Position numbers and translations under genes: made by a program
Notes under the pieces: generated by a model
Databases searched by the model: none
What the model was told of the DNA's origin: nothing
What the model saw: only the letters and a program-made list of their open reading frames with translations
From: Cyanophora paradoxa
Lineage: Eukaryota > Glaucocystophyceae > Cyanophorales > Cyanophoraceae
Length of the DNA stretch: 64,000 nt
Assembly (NCBI GenBank): GCA_004431415.1
Contig: QPMI01000133.1
Location: forward strand, 248,001-312,000
Direction of reading: 5' to 3'
In this document: positions 1 to 9,876 of the stretch, in pieces
Layout of the letters: each line of letters starts with the position of its first letter
Numbering within the stretch: the stretch's first letter is position 1

Positions 1-1
1 C

Positions 2-3000
2 CATGGGGAGGCCCGCGGGCGCTTCGGCGGCCGCTTCGGCCGCGGGTTCGCCGGCATGCGGAGCCTCGTGTCGGCGATGGTCGTTGCGGGAACGGCCTCG
101 GGCGCGGCCGTGCTCCCCTCCGACGGGCCCGCGGAGGCGCGCGAGGGGCCCGTCTCCGTCCCCTCCTTCCACCACCGCCGCCGCCGCGGCATGGACCTCT
201 CCCGCTGGACGCTCCGCTTCGTCCCCGCCGGCGCCGGCGCCGGCGCGAAGCGCGTGCCCCACTCCCGCGCCGACGGCGACGCCTCGTGCGTCGCCGCTGA
301 CGGGTTGGACGTCGGCGCCCGCCCCGCGGCCGCCGCCCTCGAGCGGTGCGGCCGCGGCCGCGCTCCCCTCTCTTCTAGATCCTCTCCGCCGCGCGCGCGC
401 CCTTGACCCGCGGCCCTCGCAGGCGCTATTTGGAGCAGACCGCTCTGAGCAGCGCGGTCAGCGCCCGCGTCGCGTCCATCCTCCTCCTTCTGGAGAACAT
501 CGTCATCGCCTTTACGGTCCCAAAGGACCCTCGCTTTGGCCTCATTCCCTGGATCCAGCTTGCGGTCTCGGCCCCCTTCCAGCTCGCCCTCTTCGGCGCG
601 TCCTTCTCCCGGGCCGCCCTCCCGCGCCTCTTCGAGCCCCTCGTGTCCCTCTCCGTCCTTTCCTTCTCCATCTCCCAGGTCCCCCCCCCCTCGCCGCCCG
701 AATCGCCGTACCCCTCCGTAAGCGCGACGGGGGTACAGCGTTTCCTGTTCGAAATTCTGGTGGTCCACAACGTGGCGATCGGGGGCGACCGCTGCGCGTA
801 CCACACCGCGATCATCTGCGTCATCATGCTCTGGGTACGGCTTTTTCAAGCCTTTTTTTCTTCAACCCGCCCGACGTACCCCCAGTTGGCGTGCACGTAC
901 TCTAACTTGCGCTTCCACGTGTCCGTCATCGTATCCCTCCTCCTCGTTCTTGAGGTACCCCCTCCCCAGCCCTTCTCCCCTCCCTCCCGGGTCCCTCCCT
1001 TCGCGCCCTGCCGCCCCCAACACAACGGCTCCCGTGCAGTCCTTTCTGCCGATCCCGCTCGTCCTGGGGCTCGGCCTCCCCGGCTCGCCCTGCCTCTCCC
1101 TCGAGCAGCACGGCACGGTGCGCCCGTACCCCCCTTGTCTCCTTCCCTGTACCCCCGCTCCAACGCGGGCGCAGTGCGCGCTGAGCGGCGTGCTGGCGGT
1201 TGCTGCATCGTACCTCCGCGAGCGCGGCGAGCGCCGCCTGTTCCTCCAAGTCCTGGTACCCCCCGCCCGCCCGCCTCCCGACGCGGTACCCCTGCCCGAG
1301 CCTCTGGCCGCAGGCGGCGGAACGTCGGACGAGCCCCCTCCCGGTTTCGAACCCGTCCGAGACGCGCGAGCCTGCGCCTCTTCAGTCGCTGAATCCCTTC
1401 CGGCGGACGGCGCTTCAAGCGTCGGCCGGAGGCGACTCGGCCGACGAGGAGCGGCCAGCGGAGCGCGCCGCGCCGGCCCCCGCCGGCGACACCCCCCGCC
1501 ACTCCGGAGGCTCCCCCCGCCGGGTCTCCTTTGGTTCGGGGTCCGGATCCGGGTCTCGCGCCCTAGCTACGGAGGCGGGCCCGCGGCGGACGTCGGGCGG
1601 CGCCGATCGATCTTCCGGCCGCTCGAGCTCGTTCGCAAGCCTGGTGCCCCCCTCTACTTCCAGCCCGCGCCCGCCTCCTGCAGCTGGCTCCGCCGCGCGC
1701 TCTGAGCTTCGTCGCCGCAGCGCGCGCTGCGGCTCACGCCCTCAGGTATCGTGCCGGAGTGGAGCGCAGGCGGCTCTACCCCCGGCCCCGACACCCCTTC
1801 CTCGCGGGACCCCCTTACCGGCCCCGAGGGGGGTACCGGCAACTCGGCGGCCGTGTGGCCGGAGGGCAGCCACGAAGAGGCGGCGCGCGTCGCGCCGCGC
1901 GGGCGGCTGCGGCGGCTCCTGCGCTGGCTTGTCGCGGGCAGCCCCTTCCCCTCCCCCGAGGCCGAGCGGGGGTACCAGATCTTCTACTGCTACCGCGCCT
2001 GGTCCCGGTGCGGCCCGCGTACCCCCCCGGCATCCGCGTACCCCCTGAAGCTCAAGCGGCGCAGGGTTCGGTTCCTGTCGGCGCCGCTCCTGCTCGTGTA
2101 CCTTGGCTCCCTCGCCACAGCTGCTGGCTTCGGCGCCTCGCGCGCTAAGGTCTCCTTCCTCGATTACGTGCGAGCGCGCAGCCCCGATTGGATCCTCGAG
2201 GTGCGTTAAAGCGGTGTACCCGGCGTGCCGTGCCGGCCCGGCCAACCCAGCGGCGCTGATCCCCGGGCGCATGCACAGTTTGTCCTGTGCGGAGGCGTCT
2301 TCATGGCGGGTACAATCATGCTGCACGCGCGCCCGGCGCGGCTCGTGCCGTTCGTCGCCTTCTTCACGACGGGGGCCTGCCTGGTCGGGCAAATGGCCGC
2401 CCTCACCTCCCTCCGGCGATTTGAGAACATCGCCCCGTACCTCGTCGAGGTCCGCACCCCCCTTCACGCCCCGGTACCCCCGCCGAGCCGGGCGCAGGCG
2501 TGGGCCAAGGTGTCTCTCTACATCACCTTCACGATGATCTCGAGCACCTTCTGGGTACCCCCCCGCGCCTTCCTCCTGGCCTCCTGCGTTTCCCTCCCGT
2601 ACGGCCTCTACGCTCTCTCCCCCCGCGACCCCACCATCTCGGGGTGCGGCTGCGAACGAAGAAGCCTCGAGGGCTGCGGCCGCGGCTGACGGGGCGGGGC
2701 CCGGGCGCGGGGCGCGCAGGCGGATCGTGGACATGGCGGGCTTCGTCCTGAGCCCCGTCGCCGTGTGCCTCGTCGTCTGCCTCCGCCAGGAGCGCAAGCT
2801 CCGCACCCTCTTCCTCCTCCACGCGCCCTGGGCGGACCACGAGGGCCCAGGGGGTGATCATGATCATGACGCCGGCGTCCGGATCCGCGAGTCTTCCTTC
2901 GGATCGAGCAGCCTAATCGTGAACCCCGAGTCGGAATTGCAGCGGCCGGGCCCGCGCGCCCCAACGTCCCCGCGGGCCCCCGCCCCCGCCCCCACGCTCT

Positions 3001-3125
3001 CCCCGCGCTCTGCGGCAGCGGCAGCGCCGGCGCCGGCGCCAGCCGCGGTACCGGCCGTGGTGCCGACGATATTCACGTCGCCCCCGTCCGCTGTCAACGT
3101 TAGGTCGCTGGCAGTGGACAGATAG
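2..3125 (+). CDS. Polytopic membrane protein, unknown function, copy A (5' partial)
   Basis: Multi-exon gene read by splicing frame-compatible exons: 2-345, 423-678, 739-834, 886-954, 1040-1117, 1175-1255, 1314-1643, 1746-2007, 2065-2200, 2279-2449, from 2497, and from about 2720 to the stop at 3123-3125. Introns are 50-100 nt with GTACCC/GTGCGG donors. Most exons encode one or two hydrophobic helices (for example VASILLLLENIVIAFTV, FHVSVIVSLLLVLE, FLSAPLLLVYLGSLATAAG), so roughly ten membrane segments are likely. A long hydrophilic Ser/Gly/Arg-rich loop comes from exons 7-8. The reading frame is open at the left edge, and copy B (60858-63816) has about 20 more N-terminal residues starting MSDPPDAEAARGRF, so the start codon may lie outside the window; the ATG at 56 is an alternative. 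The C-terminus after LLHAP differs from copy B and ends in an Ala/Pro-rich tail. I recognise no family motif; transporter or membrane sensor are guesses. Confidence 0.6.
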
Positions 3126-3558
3126 GTATCGATTTAAATACGTATACGATTAGAAGACAGTCACTGAGTACCTGCAGCGCTAGCGGATAGTTTCAATTTA
3201 AACAATTAGTTTCATGCAAGCTTTTACCAAGTTCAGCAGCTGCAGCCTGGCAGACGCATATGCATGTCATAACTACCATATTATAATAAATATATATACA
3301 AGGTTTCACACAAGCACGAGCGCTGCCGGGGGCCGACGGCCCCGCGGCCGGCGCCGGCGCCGGCGCCGCGGCCGCGGCCCCGCGCGCGCGCGCCGCGGCG
3401 CGAACATATCTACGGTATAAGACAGCGTAAGATCTACAGCTAGAGCCGCTAGCGCTGAGCAGCTGACGTAGCTGCAGCCAGGGCGCCCGGCGTGCTGAGA
3501 TGAGGCTTTGAAACGCGCTGTACCCGGGCAGTCCGAACTTCCGTCGCAAACAGCAAGC
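3126..3558. other. Intergenic spacer with AT patch and long pure-GC run
   Basis: Spacer between copy A and GMPPB on the same strand. It holds an AT-rich patch (about 3274-3300, TATAATAAATATATATA), then a nearly pure G/C run (about 3326-3404) dominated by GCCGGC repeats and alternating CG. The GMPPB start codon follows at 3559. No gene is seen. Confidence 0.6.
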
Positions 3559-5488
3559 ATGAAGGCGCTCATTCTGGTGAGCGCGTGCATGCCAACTTCC
3601 TAAGAGCACGCATTGTGTGTCGAGGCCGCTTCGCGCTGAGTGCCTACGTGTGCGGCAGGTCGGTGGCTTCGGCACTCGGCTTCGGCCGCTGACGCTCTCT
3701 GTCCCCAAACCGCTTGTTGACTTCTGCAACAAGCCCATGATCCTTCACCAGATCGAGGCGCTCGTTCGGGTGCGCAACCAACGGACCTTAGGCCGCCGCC
3801 CAGTTTCGCATGCCGGAGAACCTGCGCCGCAGGTTGGTGTGACGGAAGTCATTCTTGCCATCGCTTATCAGCCTGAGCTGATGATGGACTTCCTGGCAAA
3901 GTATTCGAAGGATGTGCGCTTGGGCCCCCCCGGCCAGGGCTCGCCCTGCGCGCGCCCTCGTGTGACGGCTTCCGTTCTCCCTGCAGCTTGGTGTCAAGAT
4001 CACGTGCTCTCAGGAGACAGAGCCCCTCGGCACAGGTACGGCGGGGAACCGCCAGCGCACGCCAATATCCGCCTGCATAAGCGGCCCTGGCGCTTGCTCC
4101 TTTAGTGCTAATGGTCATTCCTTTCCTTTCCTACAGCTGGCCCCCTGGCGCTCGCGCGGGACAAGCTGAACGACGGCGATCCTTTCTTCGTGCTCAACAG
4201 CGATGTCAGCTGCGACTACCCGCTGGAGGACCTGCTCAAGTTCCACAAGGCGCACGGGAAGGAGGGGACCATCATGGTGGGCCGCGCCTTGTCCCTTCTG
4301 CTGCCTCCTCGCCCCTCGCACAATTTGATCGGTGGCATCCTCGCGCAGACGACGCCCGTCGAGGAGCCCAGCAAGTACGGTGTCGTCGTCTCGGAGCCCG
4401 ACGGCAAGGTGCAGGCTGCCGCGCTCGCTCTGTCTCGCGCGGACGACGAACGCGCCGCGCAGGTTCTCCGGTTCGTGGAGAAGCCGAAGGAGTTCGTCGG
4501 CAACAAGATCAACGCCGGCATCTACATCTTCAATCCCGCGATCCTCAACCGCATCGAGGTGCGATCGGATCGGTCCGCCCAATCGCCCGCCTGTGTCTGA
4601 TCGCTCGCGTGCCCGCGCGCTTCCGCCTCGCAGCTCCGGCCCACTTCCATCGAGAAGGAGACTTTCCCCGCGATGGTGAACGAGGGCCAGCTGTACCAGA
4701 TGGTGCTGCCGGGCTTCTGGATGGATGTCGGCCAGCCTAAGGACTTCCTCACCGGTCCGCCTCGGCCCGAGCGAGAGCGCCCGCGCGCGTCACGCTAACG
4801 CTGCCCAAGGGATGTGCCTGTGGCTCCAGAACGAGAAGATCAAGAACACGGGCCGCCTGCGCGTGGGCAAGGGCTTCGTGGGGAACGTGCTCGTGGTCCG
4901 CCCCGCCCCGCCCGCTTCCGTGCGGACTCTAAGCAGCGGCGTTCCGTGCGTCCGACGCGCGCAGGACGAGACGGCGCAGATCGGCGAGGGCTGCTTGATC
5001 GGCCCGAACGTCGTCGTCGGGAAGAACTGCGTCATCGAGGACGGTCCGTTCGTCGATCCCGCCAGCTGCCTTGCTCTGCCAACCGGCCGCTCACGCTCCG
5101 TGCGCGCGCGCAGGCGTGCGGTTGAGCCGGACAACGGTGATGGCGGGGAGCCGACTAAAGAGCCACTGCTGCGTGAGCAACACGATCATCGGCTGGTCCA
5201 GCACCGTCGGGCGCTGGGTGCGTGCGCGCGCTGCGGCGCCGCGGCCCCGCCTCCTCCTCTTCTCTCGCACCGTCCTAACCGCGGCGTTCTCCAGTCCCGT
5301 GTGGAGGGCAACACTGTCCTTGGAGAGGACGTTCAGGTGAGCGTTTGCTCCCGCGCCTTCCTCCGAATTCAAATTCAAATTTTTGAATCTCCGCTCAGGT
5401 GAACGACGAGCTGTACGTCAACGGCGCGGTCGTCCTACCCCACAAGGGCATATCCTCCTCCATCGCCGAGCCCCAGATCGTCTTGTAA
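3559..5488 (+). CDS. GMPPB: Mannose-1-phosphate guanylyltransferase (GDP-mannose pyrophosphorylase, beta type)
   Basis: Makes GDP-mannose from GTP and mannose-1-phosphate, the cytosolic donor for N-glycans, GPI anchors and wall polysaccharides. Exons: 3559-3576, 3659-3769, 3833-3913, 3987-4035, 4137-4276, 4349-4408, 4463-4558, 4634-4754, 4810-4895, 4965-5043, 5114-5217, 5295-5336, 5399-5488. Together they make exactly 1077 nt, or 358 residues plus stop, the usual length for this enzyme. Visible hallmarks are the N-terminal nucleotide-binding signature [18 protein letters not shown], split by intron 1 after codon 6; VLNSDV for metal/nucleotide binding; [35 protein letters not shown]; and a C-terminal left-handed beta-helix of hexapeptide repeats ([20 protein letters not shown]). 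The ending [15 protein letters not shown] is close to other eukaryotic copies. The start is the first Met of the signature. All introns are GT-AG and frame-preserving. Convergent with the lysine-rich gene downstream. Confidence 0.97.
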
Positions 5489-5894
5489 CCCCCCTGTACA
5501 GTTCCCCCCCCCCTCGCCCTCGCCCCTCCCGCCGCTTGCTTCCCTGCATCCATCCCCCCTCCGCTCAGCTGTCGGAAGGCTCTCCCCCCTTCCGCCCCGC
5601 ACCGATCGACAGGACCAGCGCATCGCAAACCCCCCATTTTTGGCGTATTCAAACTTTCGTTCTTTTCGCTCAGCCGCTCCGTAGTGTGAACTAGGGAAGG
5701 CCCTTATTGTTGTACCAAATTAAATCGAACCGCTCGCGTTTTCTTCGCCGAGTCATGACCAAGTCTGCAACTTGCAAAAGAGTGGCCTGCAACTTGGGAA
5801 ATAGTGAACGAGCTGCACACGGACATGTACAGATAGAGGGACTCCGGGAAAGGACACCGACTAATACTAGATGCGCTGCGTCGCCTGGCCGAGG
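5489..5894. other. Intergenic region between convergent genes
   Basis: Holds the 3' untranslated regions of GMPPB (+) and the lysine-rich gene (-). The first part is pyrimidine-rich on the + strand. No further gene, structured RNA or mobile element is seen. Confidence 0.5.
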
Positions 5895-8732
5895 TCAGAA
5901 GACGAGCCCGGCGTGGCTGTGGTCGACCTGCGAAACGATGCGAATCAGAAGCGGGAATTGAAAAGGAAAGGGCAGAGAAGCAAGCGGCCTGCGCGCCTCG
6001 ACGTGGGTGAACGAGTGGCCCTCGTCCCCTGCGAGGCCGCCGGCCGCGTCGTACGCGCCGGCCTCCTCCGCCCCCTGCGCGCCGGCGTCCGCCGCCGCCG
6101 CCGCCGCCGCCGACGCCGCGTCGCCGCTGACATGAAGACAGGCGTAAGAGAACTTGAGGAGAAGAAGAAGAAGGAGAAAGAAAGGGCGCACCGGTAGGCG
6201 TCGTAGGCGGAGGGCGAGGCGTCCTCGTCGGCCTCCGCCGCGGCCGACGCGAAGACCGGCGTGCCGTCCTCGGTCGTGGCTTCAACGGCGTCCTCGGCGC
6301 CGTACTTCGCTACGACGTTCTCGGCGGCTGCGCGCGGGTAGAGGAGCGAGCGAGCGCGTGAGAAAGAGGAGAGAAGAGAATAGAGGAGGAGAGGGCGGGA
6401 GGGCGAGCCTGTCGAGATGTCCGAGTCGACCTCCTTCGCGGCCGCCTTGACGAAGCTGAGGGACGTGCAGACGTCCACGGTCGGGACGAAGCCCTTGACG
6501 GGCGCCAGCGCCGTGCTCATGCAGTTGAAGTGCCCGCGCGCCGCCTTCGCGCCGGCCGCGCCGGGGATCGGCATGCCCGGGAGCGGCTTCCCGCCGGGCG
6601 CCATCGACTTGGGGAACGGAGTCGCCGCGATCGACTCGACGACGCCGCGCCCGCCCGCGTCGATATCCGTGCTGGCGAGGAGCTCGTCCTGTAGCGACGT
6701 GGTCGATCCTCCCAGCAGGTCCAGCCCGTCGTCGTCGTCGTTGAAGCCGTCCAGGCCGCCCCTGGAGCCGCCGCCACCGCCGCTGTAGAGCCCCTTCGAG
6801 AAGAGGCCCTTGGGCCCGAAGAGCCGGCTCGAGCTGTACAGGCCGCCCAGCCCGTCGTCCAGGCCCAGGCCGCCCGAGCCGAGGTCGTCGTCGCCGCCAT
6901 AGTCGCCGCGGTCCAGCGCGGCCAGCGCCTCCTTGTTCGAGAGGCCCGACGCCTTGAGCGCCTTGATCGTCTTGAGCTGTTGCGTTGTTGCGGGAACATG
7001 TTACTACCAAGCTTGGGAGCTCAGGACGACTTCGAAAGAAACGAGTTCTCACCTTGGCGCGGCACGCCTTGGCCTTGCGGCCGGAGAGGCTCTTGCATTT
7101 GCTCTTCAGCTTGCGGACCTGCCGCGGGCAGTTCGATATTTGAAAATCCGAATTCGATGCGAGCCTGCGGACCTGCCGGCGGGCCTGGCGCTCCGACCTA
7201 CCCCCGGAGCGCAGCCTGCCCTCGCCCTCGCCCTCGCCCTCGTCATCCAGCAGGCCGTCGTCCGCCTGCGCGCGGCGGCGGCGCTCGGATCGCGCGTTTC
7301 GAATTTGAATATTCGAATTTCGAGCCGTACCCCCCTCAGCCGCAGCGTGTCAGAGAAGTCGCGGTCCCAGAAGTCCCGATCCGAGTAGTCCCGGTCACGG
7401 GCCGAGAAGTCCCGGTCGCGGTCCTCGTAGTCCCGGTCCCGGTCCGCGTAGTCCCGGTCCTGCGTCGCACGTACCCCTCTCAGAACGAAGAAGAACCGAA
7501 GGAAAAGGGGAAAAAGAAAGAAAGAGAAGGAAAGAGAGGAAGGGGCGCACGGAGTCGGCGAATCCGAGATCGAGGTCGTCGTCCGCGAAGGCGTCGGCGT
7601 CGTGCACGTGGAGTCCGGCGTGCTTGAGCGTGTCCCAGACTTTGGCGTTCGACAGGCCGGCCGCCTTCAGCGACTGGAGGCGGGCGTCGACGTCAGAGGG
7701 CGGGGGCGAATCCGCAGGGGGCTACCGCACCTTGACGGTTTTGATCTTGGCCTTGCACTGCTTCTTCGCGGAGCCCTTCGAGATCTGCGGGGGCGGGGTT
7801 AGGAATCCGATATGGGGCGGGAAGGGGGGGGTACGCCGCGCCTTGCAGGCTTTGACCAGCTTCTTGATCTTGGCCTTCGCGGCCTTCTCCTTCTTCGCCT
7901 TGCACTTCTTCGTCTTGCAGGCTGCGGGGGGGTACGCGGATCGAAAAACACTCGAAGGAGGGGCAAGACCTAAAGGCGGGGGTGCTAAAAAAGACGGGGG
8001 GCGCACCCTTGCCCTTCTTGTCCTTAAGGCCCTTGTACTTGATCTTGTCCTTCTTCGACTATGCGCCAGCCGGGCAGGGTGGCGTCAGCGGCGCCGCGAA
8101 GGGGGAGGAGGCGGGCGCGGCGGCGCCGCCCCGCGACTGGGGCAGCATTCACCTTCTTGGATTTCAGCCGTAGCTTCTTGCTCTGCGGCGTGTGGTACGT
8201 CAGAGTTCGCGCCCAGCGCCGCCGTTGGGTGCGCCTAGGCGGCCGCGGCTGGGTGTGCCTTTCCAAGCGGGGCGCAAGCCACGCTTAGGGGCCGCCACTC
8301 ATTCTAACCGAAGGGACTTGGGGCTCACCAGCTTGGACTTGAGCTTGCGAGCCGCCTTCTTGGCCTTATTGTACTTCTTGCTGAGGAACTTCTTACCCTT
8401 CTTGAACTTCTTGCTGACCTGATCGCGGCCATCAGCGCGCGTCGTCGCGTTCGGAAGAGGTTCGGAGACCGCGGACCGCTTTCTTCGCCTTGCGGAGCGC
8501 CTTACTTGCCTGCCGCGGCGCGACGCAACGTCAGCGGTGCGCAGCGCAGCGCAGCGGGCCGGCGGAATCGGATCCACCTTGTTCTTGTACTGCAGGCGAA
8601 CAGCGTCAGGCGTGATGCCAGCTAGCACGGGCGCTTGGGCCGGGCGTGTACCTTCAACGCCTTGCTCTTCAACTTGCTTTTCAACCCCTTCTTCGCCTTT
8701 CTAGCTTTCTTCAAGATGCTCTTTGTTAAGCC
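5895..8732 (-). CDS. Lysine-rich low-complexity repeat protein, unknown function (5' end unresolved)
   Basis: Not a recognised family. In minus-strand order the splice-bounded exons are 8652-8732 (27 aa, ILKKARKAKKGLKSKLKSK), 8583-8594 (YKNK), 8477-8509 (ASKALRKAKKA), 8329-8418 (30 aa), 8153-8182 (SKKLRLKSKK), 8007-8058, 7842-7921 (Lys/Cys-rich), 7731-7784 (SKGSAKKQCKAKIKTVK), 7551-7673, 7331-7459, 7202-7265, about 7057-7122 (KLKSKCKSLSGRKAKACRAK), and a long last part from about 6995 down. Exon 7551-7673 has LKAAGLSN followed by an Asp-rich stretch. Exon 7331-7459 is a run of DRDY/DRDF repeats. The last part repeats the motif as LKASGLSNKEAL, then is Gly/Asp- and Ala-rich. Most lysine exons are multiples of three with phase-0 borders. 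The intron below 7842 appears to use a GC donor. The phase between 7202-7265 and the next exon does not fit, so an exon is probably missing. Upstream exons, perhaps near 9220, were not resolved. A secreted scaffold or DNA/polyanion-binding protein is possible, but this is speculation. Confidence 0.5.
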
Positions 8733-9876
8733 CTGCGGGCGTGGGCGGGCATGGTCAGCGGCTGGTGGGCGCCCCGCTCGGCGGGACAGCGGCAGGCCGA
8801 CAACGCGGCGTCGTGGCGTCAAAGAGGCGGCAATCGCTCGGCGCCGGGACGCTAACTGCGCATATGCATAGAACTGGGCATGTCGTGCGCACCCCGAGGG
8901 CGCTGAAGAGGCCCATGGCTGCGGCCCGCTACGGACGGCCCGCCCCCGCCGCGAACGCTGCAGCGAGATCAGCGGCGATGGACCGTCCGCCGCGAGCGCC
9001 GGCTCCCTCGCCCAGCCGAACTCCGGTCGCTGGTCAAAGACACCAGCCACTAACGAGTCCTGTACCCCATGAGATCGGCCTCCTCAATCTCGCGCGTCCC
9101 TACGCTCGAGTGTCGCTAGAAGCGCTCTGCGAGGCCGCAGAATTGCTTCCAGTGCGCCAGGCGCGCTCCCCCGCCCAGGACCTCAGAGCATTGGCGTTGG
9201 TGCTCCTTCGCGTGTACCCCTTCATCATCTTGGCTCTTGGACCGGAGAAGCAGCGCGCAAGCCGTCCCGCAGCTTCTACGCGTTAGGGTAGCTGCTATAG
9301 CCAGTGCGCAGCACGCTCGGTCGCTTCCAGCCCCGTCAAGTCGTGCACGGACTTGCGAGCTCCCGTCAAACGCCATGACTTTCTTTACGACGGCGGTCCC
9401 CCCGCCCCGCTTCTCGGGCAGCGGCGGTGCACGTACGCATCCTCCCGCGGAATCCTCGTGCGCGGCCGCGTCGGCGCCGATCGCCAGTCTCCGGCCTTCC
9501 GAGCAACACCGCTATTTTTTCCGAGGCTTGCACAAGCTTCCGGCGTCCGTGCAGGTGCACATTTGCCCAGGAAGCGCAAATCCGTGGAGCGCGGGAGATT
9601 CTCATCAGATACGTACGCAGACCCGTCGTCGCTTCTTCGTCCCCTCGCATGCTCTGGCAAGCCAGGTGCATCTCTATGACCTATACGACGAAGCTCTTGG
9701 CCCGAGGCTCGCTCTGCCAGACCGATTCGCCGAGCTGCGCGAGTGACCGGTTCACGTCATCGATAACCGCGCGGCCCGATGACGCCGCGGCTAAGTTTGC
9801 GGCGGCCGTCTCGCTTGCCTACGAGTCAAAATCTACCGGCGTTCCAGTTCGCCACCTTGGGCGCTCGCTTGAGGAA
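8733..9876. other. Head-to-head intergenic region
   Basis: Lies between the divergent lysine-rich gene (-) and the NTT gene (+). It probably contains both promoters and 5' untranslated exons. Open frames on both strands here (for example 9237-9746 +) show no recognisable protein and no consistent splice partners. A short minus-strand stretch reading SKMMKG near 9225 could be an early exon of the lysine-rich gene. Nothing else can be supported. Confidence 0.4.

Noticed and set aside
3-905. 300-codon + strand frame starting at position 3
   Set aside because: The frame gives Arg/Pro/Ser-rich nonsense. The true frame is shown by comparison with copy B and by the intron joins.
9237-9746. 170-codon + strand frame upstream of the transporter
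   Set aside because: No recognisable sequence and no splice join to the transporter exons. It could be leader sequence but cannot be supported.
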